Below are positions 48,710 to 61,018 of a stretch of 64,000 nucleotides of DNA, piece after piece. Positions within the stretch are counted from its first letter, which is position 1. Each line of letters starts with the position of its first letter. Location of the stretch: positions 8,003,001-8,067,000 of the forward strand of contig JANTQA010000070.1 of NCBI GenBank assembly GCA_027625915.1. The letters run 5' to 3'. This DNA is from Anaeramoeba flamelloides (taxonomy: Eukaryota > Metamonada > Anaeramoebidae). Made by a program: the position numbers and the translations under genes. The notes under the pieces were generated by a model. The model had not been told where the DNA came from and made no database searches. It was given only the letters and a program-made list of their open reading frames with translations.

Positions 48710-49098
48710 TATAGCAAAATGTTTTGATTCTATTAATTCGAAAATAATTTGAATAACAATAAAAAAAATTATTTAGAATAAAAATATTCTAAACTTTTTA
48801 TTAAAATATTATCAAAGTAAATGGCTTGATATATTCGAAGGCACGTTCCACCATCTCCCATTTTATTTTCTCTAATTTTCCATTTTCTTTTATTAAAAAT
48901 TATATCATTATCAAATCATTATCGTATGTTTTTAGATGATTTAATCTGTATTATACAAGGAAATATAAAATCTTATTAAATCTGAAATTAAAAATTCAAT
49001 ATTTGAAATTAATGTTTAATTTCGACTAAAATCTAATAAAGATAGAAAATTTGAATCAAAAGAATTGCAAAAAATAAATATTTTGGTATTTATTTATA

Positions 49099-49297
49099 CA
49101 GTCAGTTTCACTTTTAAGACACAAACTTTCAACGAAATTTAAGGCACAATAAAAATCTCAAATTAAAGCACAAAATTCAAATTCTAGTAAAAGTAAATTG
49201 TAAAAAAAAAAATTTTCAAATTTTGTGCCTTAATTTGAGATTTTTTTTATGCCTTAAATTTCGTTGAAAGTTTGTGCCTTAAAAGTGAAACTGACTG
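49099..49297. mobile_element. Palindromic CAGTCAGTTTCAC element, copy E
   Basis: 199 bp, ends CAGTCAGTTTCACTTTTAAG and the exact inverse, with TA duplicated. The 31.65-kb LINE shows the empty site GGTATTTATTTAGATA, where TA occurs once. Confidence 0.9.
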
Positions 49298-49744
49298 TAG
49301 AAATTTCACCTATTGTTCTAATTGAAAAAACCCTAAATAAATCTATAATAACTATAAACTATTATTTTTAAAAAATTCTCTGAATAATAGTTTAAAAATT
49401 ATATTATTCATTTATTTTGAATTAAGTAAATTGACATATGGGTTGGAAATATTTAATTATGAAATAAAAACTTTAAATTATTTAAATTTATCAATCAATT
49501 CGTGTATAACTGGAATATACAAGACAAATTAAAATTCACCAATTCTTATTTATAAAATATAATTTAAAATTGAAAATATGATAATTTCTCACATTATTTT
49601 GTAAAAAAAATTAAATTAAAAAATAAATTAAATAATTTATCTTTTCTCTACCCTATCTTAGAACAATTAATAAAATTTAATTAAAGAATAAATACTAAAA
49701 TCAATTGGCATTCAAAAGATTTAATAGAGTTAAAAATCGAATTA

Positions 49745-49942
49745 CAGTCAGTTTCACTTTTAAGGCACAAACTTTCAAAGAAATTTAAGGCACAATAATA
49801 ATCTCAAATTAAGGCACAAAATTTTGTATTCTAGTAAAATAAATTGCAAAAATTAAAATTTTCAAATTTTGTGCCTTAATTTGAGATTTTTTTGTGCCTT
49901 AAATTTCGTTGAAAGTTTGTGCCTTAAAAGTGAAACTGACTG
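49745..49942. mobile_element. Palindromic CAGTCAGTTTCAC element, copy F
   Basis: 198 bp, ends as in copy E, TA on each side. The LINE sequence continues across (ATATAAGTACA on the right, as in the clean copy at 31.2 kb). Confidence 0.9.
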
Positions 49943-49994
49943 TATATAAGTACATATATAATTATTTGCTGTATTCGAGACGTTGGAAATGTGT

Positions 49995-50830
49995 TAATAG
50001 TTTTTTTTTAATTTGAGAAATAAAAAGAAAATTTGTGGAATTATCGGATTCTTTCTTAAATTAAAAAAAAACCACTATTATCTTTCCAGAATTTAAAAGA
50101 ATTGAGTAAATTATTTGTTTTTTCTCCATTCTTTTAAATCATGGAAAACATATACACTTAACGACACTTATCTTTAGGTTTTCTGGGTTTTTTGAAAAAA
50201 AAAAAGAAAATCGATAGATTTTTGTTAGGTTTTTTGAGTTTTCTATTTATTGGGAAAATCCATAAATTTTCCTTAGGTTTTCTTAATTTTTCTATTGATT
50301 TCTGAATATCACTAGAATTTCGTTAGGTTTTTTTTACTTTTTGAAATAAAATAAAAAACCTCAAAAAAAAACTAGAACATTTCACAAATAATACAGAAAA
50401 TACCACGAAAACATAGATACCCAACTCGACTTGACGAAACTTTTCGTTAGGTTTTCCAATTTTTAAATGAATAGAGTAAAATCTATGGAAATTGCTATAT
50501 TATTTGTCATATTGAAAAGTGTTCTTAGTTTTTTTTTTTTTTTAGATTATAGAAATGAAAAGAAATAGAGAAAAAATCAAAGATTTGACTTAATTCTTTT
50601 GAATTTTGGAAAACCAGAATTAAATTTTCTTGATTTTCTATTTATTTGTAAAATTAATAGATTTTTATAGATAAAACATAAAAAATCAAGAAAAGTGAAG
50701 TTAGGTTTTTTTTTTAATTTAAGAAATAAAAAGACTTTTTATAGAAATTTTCTTTTCATTTCATAAAAATGAAAAAAAAAAAAAAAACTTAGGAACTCTA
50801 TGCAACTCTACAACACATTCTGGCACTCCA
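49995..50830. repeat. Large hairpin/decamer array inside LINE family A
   Basis: It follows TTGGAAATGTG (LINE residues WKC) and ends at CTCCACAAGAATATTTT, the same LINE borders as the 25.3-kb array. It contains hairpins of the TTTAATTTGAGAAATAAA and TTCCAGAATTTAAAAGAAT types. It also contains inverted TTTTCTGTTTATTTG-like arms and decamers, for example AACTCTATGC, AACTCTACAA, CACATTCTGG, CACTCCA at 50803-50830 in exact 10-bp steps. Confidence 0.75.
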
Positions 50831-51265
50831 CAAGAATATTTTACAATAATTAAAAATCAAAAATAATTTATTAAAACCTAAAAATATTTAGAAAATCCAT
50901 CAAGTTCAACAGTTCAAAAATTCAGATCATTTTCTAATTACCTAAATAGCTAATACTATATAATAGATAAAAACTATCAAATAAAATTTATTCTTTATGA
51001 TAAAATATGAACAAAAGGAAATAATAGAAAATATTGATCATTTTTTTATGGGTATCCCCTTCCTATGAAAAAGATAGATTACTATTTCAAAACAAATTAA
51101 AAGAAAAAAGTCTTAATGAATTAATTTTAAATCAAGACAGTTTGAAATTATTTTCATTAATTAATAATCGTGAAATATATGATTTTACTCTTAAATTGTC
51201 TTTTAGAAATTTAAGTCACAGGGAAACTAGAGCGATATTTACACTTCTTCAAAAAAAATAAAAAA

Positions 51266-51647
51266 AAACAAAAAAAAAGTGCTTTTTTTGACACACTAAC
51301 CTCTCCATAACATTTAAAGGTTTACCTTCACTTTTTTTTAAATATAAAAAGTTCAAAAAGTTTTAATTCTACCAAAATTTTCACTTTTTTAAAATAGAAA
51401 ATTCCAAAAAAGTTTTAATTAAAACCCTCACTTTTGAAAAATGGTTGTACTAAAATTTTTCATAAGTATTTCTATTTTTATTATTGTAAAAAAAAAAAAA
51501 AAATTATTAATGGAAAAATATTTTTATACATCTATATAAGATTAAAAATAAAGTATTTCTCTATAAATTTAGGATACATAAATACACAAATAGTATTTAT
51601 GATTCTAAATTTTTTTTTTTTTAACTCAAGTCAAAAGGAATTTGTAA
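51266..51647. other. Gene-free stretch
   Basis: A-rich tail region of the LINE followed by AT-rich sequence; 3' flank of the transporter gene. Confidence 0.4.
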
Positions 51648-53156
51648 TCATTTTTTTGGGGGTTTTTGGAATTTTTTTCTAATTTTTATCAAATAATATG
51701 CAGGCGCAATTAATAATATTGAAATGATTAAAAAGAACAAGTCAGCATAAAAAAAAGAATGCCAATACTTTTCGATCAATGTGTTTACAGGGAATTGAAT
51801 CAGTAATAAAATAGATGACAGAAAAGTTTGGGTTGTGTATATTTGAGAAAAATGTGTATACCCAAAAATTTTTGCAATAAAATATGATCCAGCAGAGAAA
51901 TTGATAGCACGTATGATCATGAAGCTAATAAAGGAATACCAATGCCAGCCGATTCCAAACAGATTGGAAATGTGAAATGTTATTTCTAAAATTAAGACTA
52001 ATGACCACGCATAATCAAAGGGCAACGTAAGTAGCTTTGCTACGGGGTACGCGAAAAGGATACACCCCAACTGAAGGAAAATAAAAATTTGAATATATTT
52101 CCCAGATTGTTCAAAGCTTACATTTAAAGTGGACATCCTCAACCCTAAACTGCCAGGGTATAATATTATTGTTAAGCAGGTGAAACAAAAAATTAAGGAT
52201 TGTGAAATGAAAATACCCGTTTTAAATTTTGAAGTTAAATTCAAATTTGAATATTTCTCAAACACCAAAAGTTCCCAGTCAAAATTGTTGTCGATCTTGT
52301 CCAATAGTAATTTCTTTTTTGTTATTTGATCAGTTTCATCTTCCTCAGACCCAATCTCAGACACTGAATTATTCTCTTCTTCTTTTGTTTCTTCTTCTTC
52401 TTCTTCTTTTTCGTTTTCATTTTCTTCTTCATTTACTCGTTTTACTTGCTGTTTTTTTGTTCCATTTTCATTTTCTTTTTCTTTGTTTGAAATTATTGAA
52501 ATGTTTTCTTGTTCTAAATCTTCGGGATCATTCCCAAATTCTAATTTTTTAAAATTCTGAATTCTTTGCTCGTCCATTGGCTCTCTTAAAAGGAAGGCAA
52601 TTAAGGAGTGAAGAATTAGTGAAAAAATTGCAAAGCAAATGAAAATATATTTTAATTCGAAATATTGGTGAATTATCTCAAAAAATCCAAAAATTACAAT
52701 ACTTGAATCAAACAACAAATTGATCGTTGTGAGAAAGATAGATTTGTGTTTAGGGTACAGCTCAGACAATTTCAGAATGGACTGAAATAAAATTGTTGTG
52801 AAGGTAAGCAAGAGCATGCCAATGATTATGGAATCAAGCGAGCGGAAAAATGCCATGATGAAGGAAGAAATTGGAATCAAGACTAGACCACACGTAATAA
52901 TCCCAGTTCTTGATCCAAACCGATCAACATACTTCCCAACAACAGGCTGGGAAACTATATAAAAGATCATAAATAGCAAATAAAGCAAAAAATATCTTGA
53001 TTGTTGTTTTTCGCATGTCTTTTCGTTTGGCTCACACAATTCTTGGAAAACTCCCTCTTCAATGAAAATCTGTTGGAGCGACGGCCATCCAAATATAACA
53101 CCAGTGTATATTAAAGAGGAAAGTGACAGAAGAACAAATAAAATCTTTTCTTTCAT
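51648..53156 (-). CDS. Major facilitator superfamily transporter, SLC43-like
   Basis: Single exon, 502 residues, ATG at 53156, TGA stop. About twelve membrane segments are readable in two groups of six: residues ~5-210 and ~300-495, separated by a charged loop (~215-280) rich in Glu, Lys and Asn. The start, YTGVIFGWPSLQQIF, then EEGVFQELC, resembles SLC43 (LAT3/FMP42-type) transporters, which carry large neutral amino acids or nucleobases. The loop after helix 2 has GKYVDRFGSRTG, an MFS signature-A-like motif (G-x3-D-R-x-G-x-R). The acidic loop is longer than usual for the family. It lies at the plasma or an internal membrane by inference. The substrate cannot be read from sequence. No close functional neighbour. 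Confidence 0.85.
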   Translation of the reverse strand: MKEKILFVLLSLSSLIYTGVIFGWPSLQQIFIEEGVFQELCEPNEKTCEKQQSRYFLLYLLFMIFYIVSQPVVGKYVDRFGSRTGIITCGLVLIPISSFIMAFFRSLDSIIIGMLLLTFTTILFQSILKLSELYPKHKSIFLTTINLLFDSSIVIFGFFEIIHQYFELKYIFICFAIFSLILHSLIAFLLREPMDEQRIQNFKKLEFGNDPEDLEQENISIISNKEKENENGTKKQQVKRVNEEENENEKEEEEEETKEEENNSVSEIGSEEDETDQITKKKLLLDKIDNNFDWELLVFEKYSNLNLTSKFKTGIFISQSLIFCFTCLTIILYPGSLGLRMSTLNVSFEQSGKYIQIFIFLQLGCILFAYPVAKLLTLPFDYAWSLVLILEITFHISNLFGIGWHWYSFISFMIIRAINFSAGSYFIAKIFGYTHFSQIYTTQTFLSSILLLIQFPVNTLIEKYWHSFFYADLFFLIISILLIAPAYYLIKIRKKFQKPPKK

Positions 53157-55299
53157 TTTAAGTTTTTGTTTACAACAAAGATGATAAAAGAAGAAAATGA
53201 TTTGTAATTATTGTACTTCATAACAAAAAATCTCATGAATTGAAGAATTAGTTTCACTTATACAACCTGTTTCCCCTTACGTAAGTGTTGGAATGCCTTT
53301 GTAGGGTTTATAAATTACTGTAAGTGCTCGAAAGTTTGAAAAGACTAAAAGTCAGTGTTTTGGTGGATGGTTATTTCTGGAAAGTCCAACTTTTCTTGAT
53401 TTTCCCTGACTTGTCTTTCTCAATAACAAAAAACAATTGAAATAAAAACCAATATTTGCGGGATAACACTTAATCAAATTGAATCAGAAAATTCTTTTTT
53501 TAACCTTAGAACACCATTTCAATACTTTAATAATTTTTTTTTTTTTATTTATTTTTGAGAAATAATAAGATTATCAGACTCCAAATAAAATGCTTGTAGT
53601 ATTTTAATCTGAATTATTTTTGAAAACTCCCCGTTATTAAAAAAAAATTTTAATATCGATAAAAAATTTATGTTCGAAAATTTATATCAAAAAATGATCA
53701 GTTTTCAAAAAGAGTATATTTATAATTTGATGAGTTAGATCCGAAATAAAGCTGATTTTTTTTAAAAACTCCTAAAAAGATTTAAAAAATTCTCAAAAAA
53801 TGACAGTTCTACCTTGGTTTGAATGTACTATTTTGACAATTTTTTTCAAATTAAATAAATTAACATAGTAAGTAATTACACACAAAAACATTTATGACTA
53901 AAGATAACAAAACTAATTTGAGTGTTGTGATATCGATTTACTATTCATAAGAAACTATGATTAATATTGAAATCAATTATTTTTGTTCTTATTTTAATTA
54001 TAAGTACTATTTAGACCTATACAATATTTCTGAAAATATTATTTTTGTTTTAGTGACATTGTTAAAAGATTCACCAGTAAAGAAGTAAAAACTTTTTTCA
54101 AATTTTAAGTGCCCTCATTTATGTGAAACTGAATTCTTAAAATCATTTCTTTCAATTAAATACATCGATATTTTAATAAATTCGGAAGTGAAATATATCC
54201 TGGTATAATATATATTCACACCAACTAAAAAATGGAAATCAAAAAAATGAAAAGATTGATCAAAAAAAATAAATAAAAATAATTTATTTCTTGATCTTAT
54301 CTGTAATATTTGATACAATTACTTATTCTTTACTTAGTTTGTTTTTTAATTCCTCATCTAAATACTTTGGTTTGTATAAATTTTTGAGTAACAAATTACT
54401 TTTTATTTCTAAAGAATTTCTAAAATTGAATTTAGAATTCCTATTTTCATTTTATTAATATAATTCTAGTTTTTGTTTCAGAAAATGGATATTTATTAAA
54501 TTCCTCTTCAGAAAAAAAGATTTATTGAACATTTTGTTTGATTTGATAATTATTTATTTTCTATTTATATGAGAATAAAAAATTATACTGGATCTGATTT
54601 AATTTTTTCTAAATTTTTCTTTTATTCTGGGTTGAATCTTTTGTATTTATTTTTTGATTCGGAAAATTCAACTTTATTATGTTAATTTTGGAAAAAATAT
54701 TCTTTTTTTGTTTTGTTTGATAAAAATATTTTAAAATTGAATTAAAAAACCAATTTGTAAATAAAGTTTTGGTAAATAATAATAAATAGTTAAGGGGTGA
54801 GAGAAATTCAAGGTTATAAATGGTTTGTATTCATTCAAATTAAGAAGATAAAGAAAAAAATTCTTAACAAATAGACATCGATTTTTTTTTTTATTATTGA
54901 TTTCAACAAATTTATTTGGAAAGATGATCTTTCATGTTTGGTCTTCAAAAGGAAAATAATTGTTTCAAATACACACCTTTCTGGATCTTTTTTTTATTAT
55001 TATTCTAGGATTAATTTCAAACATCCTTGAATAAACACATTTCCTGGATCCAAAACTAAATTTAATGAAACCAAAAATTTTATCAAAAAAAATTTTTCAA
55101 AAAAACGAAAAATGAAAGATTTAACTCTGAATTAGTATGAGTTCACTTTATTTTCATAATAGAGTAGTAAATGGTGTTTTGGTATCAAAGTTTCAATATA
55201 CGGTGGTCCTCAAAAAAATCTTTTTCCAATAAGGATTAGACAATTAAAATTTTTCAAAATGGTAAAAGTTACTTTCTTCTTAAATAAAATAAAAAATAT
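53157..55299. other. Gene-free stretch upstream of the transporter
   Basis: The first ~260 bases (53157-53420) are less AT-rich than the rest and may hold the promoter and 5' leader of the transporter. The remainder is plain AT-rich sequence, with nothing else recognised. Confidence 0.4.
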
Positions 55300-55900
55300 C
55301 TTTTAAAGTACTAAAAATCCTTATATATTTTTTCCAAAAAGGTAATAGAGTAATTCTTATTAACATAATAATAAGATTAAACCCAAATATAGAACTTCAT
55401 TTATCAACTTTAGAGAAATAAGTTAACATTTTCAAAAGAGTTTCATTTTTTCCAATTAAATTTTGATTAAAAAGATTCTGGTCTCTTTTTTTTGGATTTT
55501 TTGATCAAAAAGAAACAAGTAAAATTTGTAAATAATTTTTATTTTGAGGAAATCTTCGATTCAGAAATTAATACGAGTTTATGTAAACAAATAAAATTGG
55601 AAATTTAATCTTATTTTAAAAAATAGAAGAAAAATAAATCAAATATTAAATCCTGGAAGATCTAAAAAAATTGATTATTTATTTTATTCAAAATATTTAT
55701 ACAATTATGTGAAATTTTTTATAATGATGTAATATTTTTTATCAATTTTCAGAGTTTGAATAACGAAATTTAACTTTTAAATATGTTATTTGCTAATATT
55801 TATTATTTTTTATGATAATTATTAATTTGAATTCCTTTTTTTGTTTGAAAATATTAATTAAATTAAGAAATACATAACCAAAAACAAAAATAGAACTTTC
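55300..55900 (+). mobile_element. Relic of the TTAAGGGACTAG element (as at 62509-63998)
   Basis: Matches 62540-63330 in order: GGTAATAGAGTAATT, ATTAAACC, TTTATCAACTTT, TTTCATTTTTTCCAAT, AATTTAATCTTATTTTAAAA, AATAAATCAAATATTA. It lacks the LINE insertion present in the 62.6-kb copy and thus shows the empty site. The left end is eroded and the right end is uncertain. Confidence 0.6.
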
Positions 55901-56080
55901 TAGATATAAACCCCAATTCGAAAATTTTAACTTATCTAAATTCATTTTTTAAAAAAAAATCTTGTTTAATCAATTCAAGAAGAAATATCAAATTAGAGCC
56001 ATTAATTAATTAAAACTCTAACACCCTTTTTTATAAATTATAATACTCCCAAAATAAAAAATAAATAATTATAAATACGT
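55901..56080. other. Gene-free stretch
   Basis: AT-rich. Nothing is recognised. Confidence 0.35.
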
Positions 56081-56276
56081 CAGTCAGTTCCACTTTTAAT
56101 GCACATACTTTCAACAAAATTTAAGGCAAAAGAAAAATCTCAAATTAAGGAACAAAATTTGTAATTTTTTTTTTTACAATTTATTTTACTAGAATCTGAA
56201 TTTTGTGCATTAATTTGAGATTTTTTGTGTACCTTAAATTTTGTTTCAGTTTGTATCTTAAGAGTGAAATTAACTG
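56081..56276. mobile_element. Palindromic CAGTCAGTTTCAC element, copy G
   Basis: Starts CAGTCAGTTCCACTTTTAA, ends AGAGTGAAATTAACTG, 196 bp. Moderately diverged. Confidence 0.8.
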
Positions 56277-58212
56277 TAATGAATTATTGGCATATTAAAA
56301 ATTTTCGATATAGTAAAACAAAAAAAACACTTGTAAATTTGTAAAAATTCTATTAGGAATATTGATCAATCAAGGGTTAGATAACATTGGCTAATTTTAT
56401 TTAACTTTTTCTATTTTGAAAATTCCAAATTTACATCTAATATCAATTGATCGAAAACTTATTATACAAAGGAAACAATTAACGTAATTGTAAATATAAA
56501 ATATAAAAAAAAACTAAAAGGTGAAAAAATGCTTTTGATATTTTACAAAAAGCAAAATTATTTCTAATTTGAAGGAAAATTTATTAATTTTATTGTTCTC
56601 ACCATTTTAATTATCTAGAAAATTTTTAATTTTAGTGACATATCAAAAATTTTAAATGAAAATTACAATTTATTGATATTTTGGTGAAAGTATATATAAT
56701 CTATATATCCCTGATTTTTCTATATATTTTTGAGATAAATATCAGATATTTTTTTAAATGAAAATCATCTAAAAACTTTTAACCTATTAAATTTTTTTTT
56801 TTAAAAATTTCAAATAAAAAATCATTCTCTAATTATCCACATCTTTAAATTAATATTTATTGTTAGTTTTTTTATTTTTTTTTTAATTTTGAAATGGAAT
56901 AATAAATACAATAAAAAAAGGGAGATTATTTCTTTATATTTTAATTGTAAAACTATCTATATAACTACAAATATAATATAAATATCACTCGTCACAATAA
57001 TTATTTTTAAAAAAATTAGAAAGAAATCAATCAAAATCCTAAAAAATTGATTTGTAGATCAATAATTTTTGATTTCTTTGTAATTTTTTGATCAGTTCAA
57101 AATAAAAATGTATTTTATTTTTGGTTTCTTTTCCCTTTTTTTTTTTACATTGGATATATTTTCAGAGAAGTAATGAAAATTTTACACAAAATTTGTTTTG
57201 AATTTATTCAATCTCAAATACTATGAAAAAAAATTAATAAATAATTTGCAAAAAAAATTTTTATTTTAATGATTGGTAAATATTAAAAAACAGCAAATGA
57301 TTTCAAACCATCTAAATTGGGTTTATTGGGATAGAATCAAAAAGTAATTCCAAACTAAGGATATTAAAAATTTTCATTGATAAAAAATAATTTTTATTCG
57401 GCATCTTTTACCTTTTCTTGTTTTTATTGTGAGTGCGATTTGTGAGAGTATATGTTGTTTCTATTAAAATTTCTTTTACTAGCTTTTAAAAAGTTCAAAT
57501 TTTGTCTGTTATTTTATTATTTCTTATTACACTTAGATTTTGATTTTATTTGGTCTTATTATTAAAATTTCTTCTTCCCCACAAAGGATCGAAAACAGGT
57601 TCACTATAAATAAGTATTTTCTTTTGTTTGTTTTCATAATGTATGGGTTTTTTTTCTCTCTTAAGATAAGGAAAAAATTATTCTTCTACTTTTTTTTGTG
57701 AATCTTTGCAAATTCACTTTTATTGTCTATTTTAGCAATTATTTCATTACTAATTAATTTGCAGTTAAATTAAAAAATTTCAATATATATATATATATAT
57801 ATTTGTATTGACTACCAAAAAAAACTTTTTTCCTCAAAATTATAATTTTTTTCAGATTGTTATTATTATTTTGAAAAATATTTTCGGGCCACTTCTTTTG
57901 ACAAAATAAATAATGAAGATCTTTTTCCAAATTATATAATATTGATTTTTATAATGAATTTTTCAATATTTATAAATAAGCTGTAACTTGCTCATATTCA
58001 GAAAATACAAATATTGAAGAAATTAGAATCAACAAATAAAGTAAATTAAAAACAGATTACACATTATTATTTTCCCAAGCCAATTATTGGGACAAAGAAT
58101 TTCAATTTTCTAAAATAAATCATTTTTTCTTCAATTTTTCAAACTCTCTGAATTTCACTTAAAAATAAAATTTTCCACACTTTCGTTAATCAAAGAATAA
58201 ATAACTTTCGAT
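56277..58212. other. Gene-free stretch upstream of cullin-3
   Basis: AT-rich, with an (AT)n run at about 57784-57802. The cullin-3 promoter presumably lies near its right end. No motif can be defended. Confidence 0.4.
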
Positions 58213-61018
58213 ATGAGTTGGGAAAATATATCAATACCCGTAAAAATTTTAAAGCCACCAAAGGAGTTGGAAAAACCTCAAGTTGATCGGCTCTGGGGGC
58301 TTATAAGGGATGCTGTTGAAGAAATCCATCAAATGAATGCATCGAGTCTTTCATTTGAAGAAATCTACTGGACCTGTTATAGCCTTGTTAGTGGTGGGAA
58401 AGGAGACCTTTTATATGAACGCTTGATCCAGATCATTGGTCAGCATGCATCAAAGCAAGCAGAAATGATTTCCAAAATATCTGATGAATATTTTTTGGTA
58501 ATACTGAATGCAAAATGGCAACAATTCAAACTCCAACATTTAATGATGCAAGACATATTTATGTATTTGGTATGTTACAGTTTTTTTCTTTTTATTTGTG
58601 TCTTTTTCTCTTTTAATTTTACAATTCAATTCTTTCTACTTTCTTTCTTTCTTTTTTTTTCTCAAAATGTTTTTTTTTTGAAATTTCTTTCTTTGTTGTA
58701 AAATTCTTTTTCATTTAAATTTGACAAACATAATATTTTTCGGACTACGAAACCTTCTGCTCTTTTCCCAACCAAAAACAAAATTCAAAATACAAAATAT
58801 TAGGATCAATTCTATGCTAAAAAAAAACAAAAAAGTCCTGTATTCCAACTTTCAATGCAACAATGGAGAGAAAAAGTTTTACTCCAGGAAAATATTAAAG
58901 ATCGTCTATTGAAAATGTTACTTGGGCTAATACACATGGAAAGAAATAGCGAAGTTATTGATCGAGTCTTGATGAAAAGCCTTATTCAAGTAAATTTTTT
59001 AACAATAAAAAACAAAAAACACAAAAAACTTTTAAAAAAAATTTTTTTTCTATTTTTTCAATTTTTTTTGTTTGTTTTTTTTTCTTGGGGGAATGAATTG
59101 GGTTAACAAAAAAATCAAAAAAACTTTTTGTTTTTTTTAAATTTTCCCCCTTGATCTTCTTTAACTAACTTTCAACATCTTGTGTAAATTAAAAACAATT
59201 TTCCAAATAAACAACGATCCTCCTTACTCAAAAACAAAAAAAAAAACCAAAAACAAAAAAAAAACAAAATACAAAAAAAACAAAAAAAAAAAATATCCAA
59301 AAAAAAACTAAAAACAAACCTATTCTAACAAAATAATTAATTAACCCAAGATGTATCTTGAAGTGTCTAATAAAGAATTAGATTTTTATGTCACCGAGTT
59401 TGAAGAGAAATTTTTATTAACATCAGCAAGGTTTTACCATGTTGAATCGCAGGACTTTATCTCATCCAACACATGCGGCACCTATTTAAAAAAAGTGTCT
59501 CTTCGGTTGAAAGAGGAAACGTTTCGAGTTGCACATTATTTGTCCAAATCCACGGGCCCAAAGTTATTAAAGGCTTGCGAAGATGAAAATTTAAAAGAGC
59601 ACGCCAAAACATTATTGTCGATGGAGTCTGGATGCTTAGAGATGATCAAAAGAAACAAATCTGACGATTTAAAATTATTTTATGAGCTGTTCACCAGAAT
59701 TGAAGGCGGGCAGGATTCCATAATTGAAGTGTTGGTGGACTTTGTCAAAACACAGGGTGAATCGGTTGTCAAGGAGGAAACGATTAAAGAAAAGGATCCG
59801 TCTGACTTAATAGGCAATGTGATTGGTCTCCGCGATCGGTGCGAGATCTTGTTGAAAAAATCGTTTGGCAATTCTCCAGTTTTGGCAAAGGCCATCAATG
59901 ACTCGTGCGTATATTTTATTAATTTGAATGATCGATTGCCGGAATATCTGTGTTCCTTTTTGGACCGAAAGCTCCGTATGGCCTTTAAGGGGATGTCCGA
60001 AGAGGAGACCAATTTAGCAATGGTTCGTGTCTTGCAAATTGTAAGGTTTTTGAAAAACAAGGATGTTTTTAAAAAATTCTATGAGCATTTCCTTGCCAAA
60101 AGATTGCTAAGTGGCAGAGCCATCTCCGAGGAATTGGAAAGGCTAATGATTTCCAAAATCAAGCAGGCCTGCGGCCAACAATTCACTTCCAAAATGGAAG
60201 GTATGTTTTTGGATATGAAATTGTCGAATGAAACAATCGACGGGTTTAAAAATTATCTATCAACCTCGGGCTCTCTTGAAAAGCTCCCAAGTGTGGATGT
60301 CAATGTAAGGGTGCTCACCCAGGGCTTTTGGCCAACACTGCCCGCACAAAAGGCCCTTTTGGGAGAGGTGTTAAATTCCTATTGCAGCATCTTTACGGAG
60401 TATTATTTATCGGCGCATAATGGAAGGAAATTGTTATGGCAATACAACATCGGGACAGCCGAAATACAGGCACAGATCGGATCTCGTAAATACATTTTAG
60501 TCATGTCTACCTATCAGATGCTAGCCCTGTTGCTGTTCAATAGCTCTGAAAAGTTATCTTTTAAAACTATTCTACAGTCAACCCAAATACCTGCCTATGA
60601 CCTGATGCGTGCCTTGCAGGCAATGTCATTGGGCAAAATTAAAATTTTGAAAAAATCATCAAGGGGCAAAGAAATCAATGATGACGACATATTCACAATT
60701 AACAGAAAATTCAGATCAAAATTAAGAAGAGTCAAGATTTTGGCAGTTTTAAAATCAGAAACAGAACCGGAAAGAAATAGAACACGCGAAAAAATTGATG
60801 AAGACCGTAGGCTGTTAGTCGATGCTGCAATCGTTAGAACAATGAAGGCGAGAAAGGTATTGATGCATAATGATCTTATCATTGAAGTGATTAAACAATT
60901 GAAATCGAGATTTACACCGAAAACTAGTTTGATCAAAATGAGAATCGAAAACTTGATAGATAGAGATTATCTTGAAAGATTTGAAAATGAAAGAAGAAAA
61001 TATAAATATAAAGCTTAA
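58213..61018 (+). CDS. CUL3: Cullin-3, scaffold of BTB-type ubiquitin ligases
   Basis: Exons 58213-58569, 58804-58989 and 59351-61018. All three are in phase 0, with introns of 234 bp (GTATGT...ATTAG) and 361 bp (GTAAAT...CCAAG). Product about 736 residues, close to the usual CUL3 length (768 in human). The order is typical. The N-terminus, ISIPVKILKPP, matches the extra segment CUL3 uses to hold BTB proteins, followed by LSFEEIYWTCYSLV. The cullin repeats include DQFY across the first splice and RVLMKSLIQ-MYLEVS across the second. The cullin homology domain carries FKKFYEHFLAKRLLSG, QFTSKMEGMFLDM and RVLTQGFWPT. The winged helix ends IVRTMKARKVLMH, whose Lys is the conserved NEDD8 site, and the chain ends YKYKA. 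It assembles BTB adaptors with RBX1 and an E2 enzyme. Two BTB proteins are encoded in this window. Confidence 0.95.

Larger units (their letters stand above)
48390..51265 (+). mobile_element. LINE family A copy carrying three palindromic elements and one array
   Basis: Decayed frames match the 30.7-kb copy: AKCFDSI next to the element at 48518-48709; then YYQ..WLDIFEG; a broken catalytic region near 48940; ILVFIY at 49080; KFNQRI; RRWKC at 49980; and, after the array, FTIIKNQK and NPSSST. The C-terminus is intact from MIIFLWVSPSYEKDRLLFQN (51034) through SRNLSHRETRAIFTLLQKK-type sequence to the stop at 51259. Palindromic elements sit at 48518, 49099 and 49745, and the array at 49995-50830. 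The 5' boundary is uncertain. Confidence 0.7.

Noticed and set aside
52129-52552. Plus-strand frames opposite the transporter
   Set aside because: Antisense of the membrane-protein gene and its acidic loop.
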